A stretch of DNA of 64,000 bases from Muricea muricata (lineage: Eukaryota; Cnidaria; Anthozoa; Malacalcyonacea; Plexauridae). Every line of letters starts with the position of its first letter. The first letter of the stretch is position 1. The stretch is taken from positions 40,001 through 104,000 of the forward strand of contig OY979718.1 of assembly GCA_963855995.1 (NCBI GenBank). The letters run 5' to 3'. The notes below the pieces were generated by a model. The model searched no databases and had not been told where the DNA came from. It worked only from the letters and a program-made list of their open reading frames with translations. This document shows, piece by piece, positions 1-10,140 of the stretch. The position numbers and the translations under genes are program-made.

Positions 1-480
1 CACTTTAGAAACGATTATATTTTAAAATTCCACCTAATTGCATCTGTGCTACCTTTCTCGTTCGCCATGAAGAACCTATTTTTTCTTAAGAAGATGTATT
101 ACAAAAATGATCTACGTATCATGTTCTATCATATTGAGAAATAAAAAGATAACACCCGATTCCGACCACGCCCACCTTATATGCATGCCGGGAAAAAAAT
201 GCCGATAAGCCATGCTTTCACAGTTTGTATTCATAGTGAAAATCAAAATCAAGTGAGCTTTTACCCTTTTATTCCACATGAGATGTCCGTTCTCACCTTG
301 AAGAACCTATTTTTTCTTGAAAAGATATATTGCAAAAATGATCTACGCATCGAGTTCTATCAGATAAGCTAATAAAAACGCATCTTCAAAAATTGACGTA
401 TGTGCAGTCAAATACTCAGCCGATTTTTACACCGAAAATTATTCTAAGTGCCATGTCTGTATCTATGCACAGGCTTATTT
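1..480. repeat. Satellite fragment plus flank, paralogous to 4130-4630
   Basis: Positions 1-125 are a partial unit of the 168-bp satellite (motifs TTCCACCTAATTGCA, GAAGAACCTATTTTTTCTT and a GTATTRCAAAAATG box). The following 355 bp, with CCGACCACGCCCACCTTATA and a second GAAGAACCTATTTTTTCTT box near 300, recur at about 4290-4560 with roughly 90% identity by eye. The later copy has an extra 40 bp or so after GCATGCCG. The two copies therefore bracket the 1-4.6 kb domain as a direct repeat. No coding potential is credible. Confidence 0.8.
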
Positions 481-574
481 TTTCACTTTGAGGCAAAAGT
501 GTAAGGATAAAAGTTCATCACCACACTGTTCTAAGTGCAATTCTGCATTTAATTGTTATTATTATTATTATCAG

Positions 575-655
575 ATTACTTCGGATGGGAAGAGTTATGA
601 CATTCTTCTTCCGGTGGTTCGGTTGGTCAAACATGGGTTACAACAACAAACTAAT
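575..655 (+). CDS. Candidate internal exon of a SANT/Myb-like gene remnant
   Basis: An 81-bp open block (27 codons) begins after a good 3' splice acceptor, a TTATTATTATTATCAG pyrimidine-rich tract ending at 574, and ends before GTAAAT at 656. It encodes ITSDGKSYDILL followed by PVVRLVKHGLQQQTN. It is in phase 0 at both ends, so it joins directly to the open block starting at 730. I do not recognise this part of the protein. The case is the matched splice borders plus phase compatibility; there is no start codon or promoter, so the gene's 5' part is absent or outside the window. It may be a pseudogene remnant embedded in satellite DNA. Confidence 0.4.
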
Positions 656-729
656 GTAAATATTTTTTCTGAAAGTTAACCTGTTGAAATTTGACTACAT
701 TAATTACCAATTATCATTATTATTATTAG

Positions 730-966
730 GTCCCTTTGAGCCAACCACCACCCGAAGTATCATCACCTCCGTCCAGGCATTACTGGACGGAGAGGCAAAC
801 TGATGTGGTCCAGAGGGCAACGAGGCACCTCCACCATCGCGCTGGCATAAGGGACATCATCAACGCTGTAAGCAAGGATGAAGAATGCCAGCGCCATAAA
901 ATCCTCGAATCATTTACCCGGCAGCAGATCCGGGATAAGTTTCGAAATATTTGCAAAAAAAGGTAG
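730..966 (+). CDS. Candidate terminal exon, Myb/SANT-like helical domain
   Basis: The block begins after a TTATTATTATTAG acceptor (ending at 729) and reads 78 codons to a TAG at 964-966. After a Pro/Ser-rich start comes HYWTERQTDVVQRATRHL, then an IRDIINAVS helix, then FTRQQIRDKFRNICKKR. The spacing (W-T-x-x-Q at residues 19-23, and a C-terminal QQIRDKFRNI helix with Lys/Arg) resembles the last helix of Myb/SANT or MADF-like DNA-binding domains in transposon-related and invertebrate-expanded proteins; this is a family-level guess. The stop codon overlaps AAAAAGGTAGATT, which could instead act as a 5' splice site. Decayed copies follow at 1095 and 1330, so the locus underwent local exon duplication. 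The gene is most likely incomplete. Confidence 0.45.
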   Translation, partial: VPLSQPPPEVSSPPSRHYWTERQTDVVQRATRHLHHRAGIRDIINAVSKDEECQRHKILESFTRQQIRDKFRNICKKR

Positions 967-1094
967 ATTTTGTACATAATTTTAGTTTCATAATTTTAGT
1001 TTTAGTTACATAGTTTTTTTTTGTTTCATAAGACAGTATTTTTATAACAGGTAAAGACCAGTGCAATTCGGACGATCCGATAACCCGAGAGATC

Positions 1095-1228
1095 CGAGAG
1101 ACAATCCGATGTCATTCAGAGGGCAACAAGGCACCTCCACCATCGTGCTGGTATAATTACATGATCGACGCTGTCAGAAGAACGAAGAATGGCAGCGCCA
1201 TAAAATCGGTGAAACATTTACCCATTTA
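1095..1228 (+). pseudogene. Decayed duplicate of the 730-966 exon (5' and middle part)
   Basis: The stretch GAGGGCAACAAGGCACCTCC, then CACCATCGTGCTGG and further on CAGCGCCATAAAATC, matches the exon at 810-920 by eye. It carries in-frame breaks (TATAATTACATG replaces GCATAAGGGACATC) and small indels. It therefore cannot encode the same peptide. It is followed by ATTTACCCATTTACTTTG where the functional-looking copy has the QQIRDKF codons. Confidence 0.6.
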
Positions 1229-1283
1229 CTTTGATAATTTTAGTTTGAGTTACATAGTTTTTTTAGTTTCATAAGACAGTATT

Positions 1284-1392
1284 TTTATAACAGGTAAAGA
1301 CCTGTGCCATTCGACTAAAGGCAAAGACCTGTCGAAATGTATTACGTGACAAATTCAAGAAGCTTGTCAAAAAGAGGTACATTTTGTACCAA
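1284..1392 (+). pseudogene. Decayed duplicate of the exon's C-terminal helix
   Basis: After a TTTTTATAACAG acceptor-like stretch, the sequence reads in one frame RNVLRDKFKKLVKKR. This parallels QQIRDKFRNICKKR of the exon at 730-966 and is followed, as there, by AGGTA(C/G)ATTTTGTAC. The leader 'ATAACAGGTAAAGACC' is repeated three times, near 1047, 1289 and 1421. I read this as serial duplication and decay of one 3' exon with its acceptor. Confidence 0.5.
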
Positions 1393-1583
1393 CTTTTTTT
1401 TCTATAACTAAGCATTTTTATAACAGGTAAAGACCTGTGCCATTCGACTAAAGGAAAAGACATGTCGAAATGTACTTTTTGTAAATAGTTCTGTATATTT
1501 TTATATTTGCTCATTACATTATGATAAGTATACTCTGAAGTATACTTTACTTGAAAAAAAACCAGTTTTTTCTTCACAAATCT

Positions 1584-1712
1584 AGGATTACAATCCTAAT
1601 CCCAATCCTAACCCTGATCCTAATCCTAATCCGCACCCAAACCCAATCTTAATCTTAACCCTAATCCTAGCCCTGACCCTTATCCTATTCCAATCCTATT
1701 CCTAGCCCTAAC
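1584..1712. repeat. Degenerate CCTAAT/CCCTAA tract
   Basis: About 20 imperfect hexamers (CCTAAT, CCTAAC, CCCTGA, CCTATT) cover 130 bp. The unit and strand match the telomeric CCCTAA motif, but most units have one substitution. It looks like an old interstitial telomere-type tract. No gene is seen in it. Confidence 0.8.
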
Positions 1713-1769
1713 TGATGTACGATATATACTGCAAAACAGCAAATTTTTACTTTTTCATATGGCATTTCG

Positions 1770-3128
1770 CACAGAAGAACCTATTTTTTCTTCAGAAGAT
1801 GTATTGCAAAATTTCAGGCCCAACCCTCTTAATGCTTGTACGCTATAAACAACTTCAGAAATTCCACCTAATTGCAACTGTGCTACCTTTCTTGTTCCCC
1901 TTGAAGAACCTATTTTTTCTTGAAAAGATGTATTGCAAAAATGTTTAAGATCCTGTTTTACATGGCCCTGCCAAATTTGGGGCCGAACCCTGCTAACACT
2001 CGCACTGTAGAAAGATTATATTTTAAAATTCCACCTAATTGCATCTGTGCTACCTTTCTCGTTCCCCATGAAGAATCTATTTTTTCTTGAAAAGATGTAT
2101 TGCAAAAATGCTCTACGCCTTCTCTTACATGGCCCTACCAAATTTGGGGCCTAACCCTGCTAACGCTCGCACTGTAGAAACGATTATATTTCAGAAATTC
2201 CACCTAATTGCATCTGTGCTACCTTTCTCGTTCGCCATGAAGAACCTATGTTTTGTTAAGAAGATGTATTGCAAAAATGTTCTACGCCCTGTTTTACATG
2301 GCCCTGCCAAATTTGGGGCCTAACCCTGCTAACGCTCGCACTGTAGAAAGATTATATTTTAAAATTCCACCTAATTGCATCTGTGCTACCTTTCTCGTTC
2401 CCCATGAAGAACCTATTTTTTCTTGAAAGGATGTATTGCAAAAATGTTCTACGCTCTCTGTTACATGGCCCTGCCAAATTTGGGGCCTAACCCTGCTAAC
2501 GCTCGCACTGTAGAAACGATTATATTTCAGAAATTCCACCTAATTGCATCTGTGCTACCTTTCTCGTTCGCCATGAAGAACCTATTTTTTGTTAAAAAGA
2601 TGTATTGCAAAAATGTTCTACGCCCTGTTTTACATGGCCCTGCCAAATTTGGGGCCTAACCCTGCTAACGCTCGCACTGTAGAAAGATTATATTTTAAAA
2701 TTCCACCTAATTGCATCTGTGCTACCTTTCTCGTTCCCCATGAAGAACCTATTTTTTCTTGAAAGGATGTATTGCAAAAATGTTCTACGCTCTCTGTTAC
2801 ATGGCCCTGCCAAATTTGGGGCCTAACCCTGCTACCGCTCGCACTGTAGAAACGATTATATTTCAGAAATTCCACCTAATTGCATCTGTGCTACCTTTCT
2901 CGTTCGCCATGAAGAACCTATTTTTTGTTAAGAAAATGTATTGCAAAAATGTTCTACGCCCAGTTTTACATGGCCCTGCCAAATTTGGGGTCTAACCCTG
3001 CTAATGCTCGCACTGTAGAAAGATTATATTTTAAAATTCCACCTAATTGCATCTGTGCTACCTTTCTCGTTCGCGATGAAGAACCTATTTTTTCTTGAGA
3101 AGATGTATTGCAAAAATGTTCTACGCCC
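1770..3128. repeat. 168-bp satellite with 336-bp dimer period
   Basis: About eight monomers start at successive GAAGAACCTATTTTTT boxes, with the following GTATTGCAAAAATG box at roughly 1801, 1927, 2096, 2265, 2432, 2601, 2768, 2938 and 3106. Alternate monomers differ consistently (TTTTAAAATTCC versus TTTCAGAAATTCC; CTTGAAAGG versus GTTAAGAAG), so the true period is 336 bp. Each monomer holds CCTAACCCTGCTAACGCTCG, a telomere-like fragment, and TTCCACCTAATTGCATCTG. The 78-81 codon ORFs on both strands repeat with the array and are not genes. Confidence 0.95.
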
Positions 3129-3600
3129 TCTGTTACGTATACCTGCGCATATTAATTTAAAAAAGAGGGTAAAAATAAGATTTTAGCCAAATGACACAGG
3201 GTTTGCAACAAAGTCCAGTAAAGGTTATGTGGCTACATATAGGTTGATAAGCCAACCCAATGCGTCCAAAAAAATATTCAAATCTTGCCCTACGTTGATG
3301 AAACTTGGCACACACATGCATTTTGGAACGGTGAGTCACGTGGTGGTTTCAGATTTCGAAAAAAAATCAATCCTGATTTTTCAGGGCTTTTTTTTTGAAA
3401 AATTTTTTTTTGCATATATTAAAATTCTTTTGCCATGAATGGTATCACGTGGGGGGCGTGTCCATCACCAGGAATGTCATTTTTACATTTTCGTTTTTTT
3501 GGGTGTTTTTTCATACATTTTCGATTTTAGGTCTTTAAATAGCTGGATTCTTCTCAAAACTACCCTGGTGCAACAGACGCTGAGCAAATACATATGCCTA
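3129..3600. other. Non-satellite spacer inside the satellite domain
   Basis: This block of about 470 bp differs from the flanking satellite. It contains T-rich runs and the phrase TGAAACTTGGCACACACATG, which resembles TGAAACTTGGCATGTGTA near 4797. Both strands have only 60-72 codon ORFs without splice or start context. I see no gene in it. Satellite resumes at about 3605 with a divergent CGAACCCTCCTAACGCTCG-like unit. Confidence 0.6.
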
Positions 3601-3604
3601 CGAA

Positions 3605-4285
3605 ATTTCGAGCCCAACCCTCCTAACGCTCGCACGGTACAAACGATTATATTTTAAAATTCCACCTAATTGCATCTGTGCTACCTTTCTCGTTCCCCAT
3701 GAAGAACCTATTTTTTCTTGAAAAGATGTATTGCAAAAATGCTCTACGCCTTTTTTTACATGGCTCTACCAAATTTGGGGCCTAACCCTGCTAACGCTCG
3801 CACTGTAGAAACGATTATATTTCAGAAATTCCACCTAATTGCATCTGTGCTACCTTTCTCGTTCGCCATGAAGAACCTATTTTTTGTTAAAAAGATGTAT
3901 TTCAAAATTGTTCTAGGCCCTTTTTTACATGGCCCTGCCAAATTTGGGGCCTAACCCTGCTAACGCTCGCACTGTAGAAAGATTATATTTTAAAATTCCA
4001 CCTAATTGCATCTGTGCTACCTTTCTCGTTCCCCATGAAGAACCTATTTTTTCTTGAAAGGATGTATTGCAAAAATGTTCTACGCTCTCTGTTACATGGC
4101 CCTGCCAAATTTGGGGCCTAACCCTGCTAACGCTCGCACTGTAGAAACGATTATATTTCAGAAATTCCACCTAATTGCATCTGTGCTACCTTTCTCGTTC
4201 GCCATTAAGAACCTATTTTTTGTTAAGAAGATGTATTGCAAAAATGTTCTACGTATCATGTTCTATCATATTGACAAATAAAAAG
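3605..4285. repeat. 168-bp satellite, second block
   Basis: Four monomers have the same alternating A/B subtypes as the 1770-3128 block. The 3925-4170 segment is essentially identical to 2294-2539 and 2630-2875. The block ends at the ATAAAAAGATAACACCCGATT flank shared with 1-480. Confidence 0.95.
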
Positions 4286-5175
4286 ATAACACCCGATTCC
4301 GACCACGCCCACCTTATATGCATGCCGTTTAAAGTGTAACTCTCTTGTTACTTCTTTGGACATTTACATACGGGAAAAAATGCCGATGAGCCACGCTTTC
4401 ACAGTTTGTATTCATACTGAAATTCAAAATGAAGTGAGCTTTTACCCTTTTATTTCACATGAGATGTCCGTTGTCACCTTGAAGAACCTATTTTTTCTTG
4501 ACAAGATGTATTGCAAAAATGATCTACGCATCGAGTTCTATCTGATAAGCTAATAAAATACTTGGATGATTTTACACCGAAAATTATTCAAAGTGCCATG
4601 TCTGTATCTATGCCCAGGCTTATTTTTTTACTTTTAGACAAAACCATAAATGTAAAACATCATCAGGTCACTGTTCTAAGTGCAATTCTGGTTTGCTTCT
4701 AAAAAAAAATTAAAAGTGGAAAAAAATGAAAAATTTTGTTCCGTTTTTGAATCTGCGGACAAAGTTTTCTACCAGTTAGACTTGGCTGATTCTTCTGAAA
4801 CTTGGCATGTGTATTCATCAAGATAAGGGCTTGTCGAAACCATAAACGAGTAAGATTTAAGTTGTATAATCTCGGAGAAAATTGGGCCGGAAAAGGGCAT
4901 CTTTTAAAAATTTTGTACGCGTTTGACCCGGAAGAACCTATTTTTTCCTAAGAAGATATATTACAAAAATGATCTACGCAACAGGTTCTATAAGATAAGC
5001 GAATAAAAAAATTGAACACCCGATTCGGACCACGCCCACATTGTACAAATAAACATCTCTATAAAAAAAAATATTTCTTAGGTATTGACTTTTGACCACG
5101 CCCACATCTCAAAATGACCTTTACTGAGGCCCCGCCCACCCTGCGGAACGAGTTTTACCCAAAATTTGACTAAGT
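4286..5175. other. Satellite-flanking region, no gene
   Basis: The first 350 bp are paralogous to 130-480. The rest is AT-rich, with two more GAAGAACCTATTTTTTC boxes and repeated CCACGCCCAC motifs (near 4302, 5033 and 5095). No splice-bordered ORF is visible. The repeated CCACGCCCAC resembles a GC-box, but I have no evidence that it acts as one. Confidence 0.6.
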
Positions 5176-5310
5176 GTCACAATTCCACCTAATTGCAACC
5201 TTCAGCTAAAATGCGATCTGGAGGTTGTTCCACCTAATTGCAAATTCCACCTTATTGCAAATTCCACCTAATTGCAATTGCAACTAGGTGGAATATTCCA
5301 CCTAATTGCA
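5176..5310. repeat. Cluster of TTCCACCTAATTGCA motifs with a 34-bp palindrome
   Basis: The 15-bp motif that occurs once per 168-bp satellite unit is here repeated five times at irregular spacing and once in inverted orientation. The inverted pair at 5261-5294 forms a near-perfect dyad with one mismatch, centred on GCAATTGC. Confidence 0.8.
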
Positions 5311-5322
5311 ACCAAGCTCCTA

Positions 5323-5373
5323 GCCCTAACCCTAACCCTAACCCTAACCCTAACCCTAACCCTAACCCTAACC
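5323..5373. repeat. Interstitial telomere-type (CCCTAA)n tract
   Basis: Eight perfect CCCTAA units follow CTCCTAG and pass directly into the A-rich CTTAA repeats. The motif is the canonical metazoan telomere repeat, with the C-rich strand shown on the plus strand. Confidence 0.9.
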
Positions 5374-6005
5374 AAAAAAACTTGACTTAAAAAAACTTGA
5401 CTTAAAAAAACTTGACTTAAAAAAACTTAAAAAAACTTAAAAAAACTTAACTTAAAAAAACTTGACTTAAAAAAACTTGACTTAAAAAAACTTAAAAAAA
5501 CTTAAAAAAAACTTAAAAAAACTTAAACTTAAAAAAACTTAAGCTTAAAAAAACTTGACTTAAAAAAACTTGACTTAAAAAAACTTAACTTAAAAAAAAC
5601 TTAACTTAAAAAAACTTAACTTAAAAAACTTAAAAAAAAACTTAAAAAAAAAACTTAAAAAAACTCAACTTAAAAAAAACTTAACTTAAAAAAAACTTCA
5701 CTTAAAAAAACTTAAACTTAAAAAAACTTAACAAAAAAAACTTAAAAAAAAAAACTTAAAAAAAGCTTAAAAAAACTTGACTTAAAAAAACTTAAAAAAA
5801 CTTAAAAAAAAAACTTAAAAAAAAACTTAAAAAAAAACTTACTTAAAAAAAACTTAAAAAAAAAACTTAAAAAAAAACTTACTTAAAAAAAAAACTTAAA
5901 AAAAACTTACTTAAAAAAAACTTACTTAAAAAAAACTTAAAAAAAAACTTAAAAAAACTCAACTTAAAAAAAACTCAACTTAAAAAAAACTCAACTTAAA
6001 AAAAA

Positions 6006-6358
6006 CTTAACCAAAAAAACTTAACCAAAAAAACTTAACCAAAAAAACTTAACCAAAAAAACTTAACCAAAAAAACTTAACCAAAAAAACTTAACCAAAA
6101 AAACTTAACCAAAAAAACTTAACCAAAAAAACTTAACCAAAAAAACTTAACCAAAAAAACTTAACCAAAAAAACTTAACCAAAAAAACTTAACCAAAAAA
6201 ACTTAACCAAAAAAACTTAACCAAAAAAACTTAACCAAAAAAACTTAACCAAAAAAACTTAACCAAAAAAACTTAACCAAAAAAACTTAACCAAAAAAAC
6301 TTAACCAAAAAAACTTAACCAAAAAAACTTAACCAAAAAAACTTAACCAAAAAAACTT
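6006..6358. repeat. 14-bp tandem repeat (CCAAAAAAACTTAA)n
   Basis: About 25 perfect 14-bp units occur without interruption. The unit is telomere-like only in the loosest sense. A second perfect block of the same unit lies at 7108-7434. Confidence 0.95.
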
Positions 6359-7107
6359 GACTTAAAAAAACTTGACCAAAAAAACTTAACCAAAAAAACT
6401 TGACTTAAAAAAACTTGACTTAAAAAAACTTAAAAAAACTTAAAAAAACTTAACTTAAAAAAACTTGACTTAAAAAAACTTGACTTAAAAAAACTTAACC
6501 AAAAAAACTTGACTTAAAAAAACTTGACTTAAAAAAACTTAAAAAAACTTAAAAAAACTTAACTTAAAAAAACTTGACTTAAAAAAACTTGACTTAAAAA
6601 AACTTAAAAAAACTTAAAAAAAACTTAAAAAAACTTAAACTTAAAAAAACTTAAGCTTAAAAAAACTTGACTTAAAAAAACTTGACTTAAAAAAACTTAA
6701 CTTAAAAAAAACTTAACTTAAAAAAACTTAACTTAAAAAACTTAAAAAAAAACTTAAAAAAAAAACTTAAAAAAACTCAACTTAAAAAAAACTTAACTTA
6801 AAAAAAACTTCACTTAAAAAAACTTAAACTTAAAAAAACTTAACAAAAAAACTTAAAAAAAAAAAATTAAAAAAAAGCTTAAAAAAACTTGACTTAAAAA
6901 AACTTAAAAAAACTTAAAAAAAAAAACTTAAAAAAAAAACTTAAAAAACTTAAAAAAAAAACTTAAAAAAAAACTTAAAAAAACTCAACTTAAAAAAACT
7001 TAACTTAAAAAAAACTTAACTTAAAAAAACTTAAACTTAAAAAAACTTAAACTTAAAAAAACTTAAACTTAAAAAAACTTAAACTTAAAAAAACTTAAAC
7101 TTAAAAA

Positions 7108-7434
7108 AACTTAACCAAAAAAACTTAACCAAAAAAACTTAACCAAAAAAACTTAAATAAAAAAACTTAACCAAAAAAACTTAACCAAAAAAACTTAACC
7201 AAAAAAACTTAACCAAAAAAACTTAACCAAAAAAACTTAACCAAAAAAACTTAACCAAAAAAACTTAACCAAAAAAACTTAACCAAAAAAACTTAACCAA
7301 AAAAACTTAACCAAAAAAACTTAACCAAAAAAACTTAACCAAAAAAACTTAACCAAAAAAACTTAACCAAAAAAACTTAACCAAAAAAACTTAACCAAAA
7401 AAACTTAACCAAAAAAACTTAACCAAAAAAACTT
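7108..7434. repeat. 14-bp tandem repeat, second block
   Basis: About 23 units are identical to the 6006-6358 block except one AAATAAAAAAA variant near 7155. Block perfection compared with the irregular surroundings points to recent expansion. Confidence 0.95.
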
Positions 7435-8589
7435 AACTTAAAAAAAACTTAACTTAAAAAAACTTAACTTAAAAAACTTAAAAAAAAACTTAAAAAAAAA
7501 ACTTAAAAAAACTCAACTTAAAAAAAACTTAACTTAAAAAAAACTTCACTTAAAAAAACTTAAACTTAAAAAAACTTAACAAAAAAAACTTAAAAAAAAA
7601 AACTTAAAAAAAGCTTAAAAAAACTTGACTTAAAAAAACTTAAAAAAAATTAAAAAAAAAAAACTTAAAAAAAAAACTTAAAAAACTTAAAAAAAAAACT
7701 TAAAAAAAAACTTAAAAAAAAACTTACTTAAAAAAAACTTAAAAAAAAAAACTTAAAAAAAAACTTACTTAAAAAAAAAAACTTAAAAAAAACTTACTTA
7801 AAAAAAACTTACTTAAAAAAAACTTAAAAAACTTAAAAAAACTTAACTTAAAAAAACTTAAAAAAACTTGACCTAAAAAAATTAAACTTAAAAAAACTTA
7901 ACTTAAAAAAAACTTAAAAAATCTTAAACTTAAAAAAAACTTAAAAAAAACTTAAAAAAAACTTAAAAAAACTTGACTTAAAAAAACTTAACTTAAAAAA
8001 ACTTAAAAAAACTTGACCTAAAAAAATTAAACTTAAAAAAAACTTAACTTAAAAAAAACTTAACTTAAAAAAAACTTAACTTAAAAAAACTTAACTTAAA
8101 AAAACTTGACTTAAAAAAACTTGACTTAAAAAAACTTGACTTAAAAAAACTTGACCTAAAAAAACTTGACTTAAAAAAACTTTAAAAATTTTAAATTAAA
8201 AAAAAACTTAAAAAAAACTTAACTTAAAAAAAAAACTTAACTTAAAAAAAAACTTAACTTAAAAAGACTTAAACTTAAAAAAACTTAAAGAAACTTAAAA
8301 AAACTTAAAAAAAACTTAAAAAAAACTTAAAAAAAAACTTAACTTGAAAAAAACTTAACTTGAAAAAAACTTAACTTAAAAAAAACTTAACTTAAAAAAA
8401 ACTTAACTTAAAAAAAACTTAAAAAAAACTTAAAAAAAAACTTAACTTAAAAAAAACTTAACTTAGAAAAAACTTAACTTAAAAAAAAACTTAACTTAAA
8501 AAGACTTAAAAAAAACTTAAAAAAAAAACTTAAAAAAAACTTAAAAAAACTTGACTTAAAAAAACTTAAAAAAACTTAAAAAAAAAAAC

Positions 8590-8816
8590 TTAAAAAAAAC
8601 ACTTAAAAAAAACACTTAAAAAAAACACTTAAAAAAAACACTTAAAAAAAACACTTAAAAAAAACACTTAAAAAAAACACTTAAAAAAAACACTTAAAAA
8701 AAACACAAAAAAAACACTTAAAAAAAACACTTAAAAAAAACACTTAAAAAAAACACTTAAAAAAAACACTTAAAAAAAACACTTAAAAAAAACACTTAAA
8801 AAAAACACTTAAAAAA
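8590..8816. repeat. 13-bp tandem repeat (CACTTAAAAAAAA)n
   Basis: About 17 units are present, with one short unit near 8705 lacking CTTA. It follows directly on the CTTAA tract and is succeeded by longer A runs with CTTGA. Confidence 0.95.
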
Positions 8817-9055
8817 AAAAACTTAAAAAAAAAACTTAGAAAAAAAAAATTAGAAAAAAAAACTTGAAAAAAAAACTTGAAAAAAAAACTTGAAAAAAAA
8901 CTTGAAAAAAAAAACTTGAAAAAAAAAACTTAAAAAAAAAACTTAAAACAAAACTTAAAACAAAACTTAAAACAAAACTTAAAATAACTTAAAGTAACTT
9001 AAAAAAACTTAAAAAAACTTAAAAAAACTTAAAAAAACTTAAAACTTAAAAAAAC

Positions 9056-9868
9056 TTAAAACTTAACTCAACTTAACTCAAAATAACTTAACTCAAAATA
9101 ACTTAACTCAAAACAACTTAACTCAAAACAACTTAACTCAAAACAACTTAACTCAAAATAACTCAAAATAACTTAACTCAACTTAACTCAACTTAAATCA
9201 ACTTAAATCAACTTAACTCAACTTAAATCAACTTAACTCAACTTAACTTAACTCAAAATAACTCAAAATAACTTAACTCAAAACAACTTAACTCAACTTA
9301 ACTCAAAACAACTTAACTCAACTTAACTCAACTTAACTCAACTTAACTCAACTTAAATCAACTTAAATCAACTTAAATCAACTTAACTCAACTTAAATCA
9401 ACTTAAATCAACTTAACTCAACTTAAATCAACTTAACTCAACTTAACTTAACTCAAAATAACTCAAAATAACTTAACTCAAAACAACTTAACTCAACTTA
9501 ACTCAAAACAACTTAACTCAACTTAACTCAACTTAACTCAACTTAACTCAACTTAACTCAACTTAACTCAACTTAACTCAACTTAACTCAACTTAACTCA
9601 ACTTAACTCAACTTAACTCAACTTAACTCAACTCAACTTAACTCAACTTAACTCAACTTAACTCAACTTAACTCAACTTAACTCAACTTAACTCAACTTA
9701 AATCAACTTAAATCAACTTAAATCAACTTAACTCAACTTAACTCAACTTAACTCAACTTAACTCAACCTAACTTAACTCAAAATAACTTAACTCAAAATA
9801 ACTTAACTCAAAATAACTTAACTCAAAATAACTTAACTCAAAATAACTTAACTCAAAATAACTTAAGT
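9056..9868. repeat. 10-bp tandem repeat (ACTTAACTCA)n and variants
   Basis: The 10-bp unit alternates with 15-bp AAAATAACTTAACTC and AAATCAACTT variants. The 9060-9290 arrangement recurs near 9440-9530. G is absent on the plus strand up to about 9863. Confidence 0.95.
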
Positions 9869-10140
9869 AAGAGCTTAAGTTAAGAGTCCAACAGCTTAAG
9901 AATCTAAGAGCCTAAGAGCCTAACAGTCTAATAGTCTAAGAGTCTAAAATAAAATAAAAGTAATGAAATTACTTACAACAACAAAAATCTTTTCCTATTG
10001 TTTTCCAAATATAACCACACCACTGCAATGTTTCGTTTTCCACCAACAATCCACCGTTTGGACATTTCTACATAATTTCAATGAATTGCATCAAAATTTA
10101 CACTTTTTTGAAATAATAGCTACAATTCTCTATAACTTAA
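9869..10140. other. Short non-repeat island between minisatellites
   Basis: A decaying AAGAGTCTAAGAGCC stretch (9869-9960) leads into about 180 bp of ordinary AT-rich sequence. The 71-codon ORF here extends into CTCAACTT repeats at its 3' end, so it is not a credible gene. Confidence 0.6.

Larger units (their letters stand above)
5374..9055. repeat. A-rich, nearly G-free CTTAA minisatellite tract
   Basis: The tract consists of runs of 6-10 A separated by CTT, CTTAACTT, CTTGACTT or CTTAACC. Blocks are duplicated inside it: the arrangement beginning near 5378 recurs near 6402 and 6502, and the 5600-5760 arrangement recurs near 6700 and 7440, suggesting nested duplication of about 1 kb. G is nearly absent on the plus strand, occurring only in scattered TTGACTT, AAGCTT and similar variants. 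There is no coding content. Confidence 0.95.

Noticed and set aside
2294..2875. 81-codon minus-strand ORFs (MEFLKYNRFYSAS...) in the 168-bp satellite
   Set aside because: They are identical by repetition, with overlapping ORFs on the opposite strand and no independent evidence of coding.
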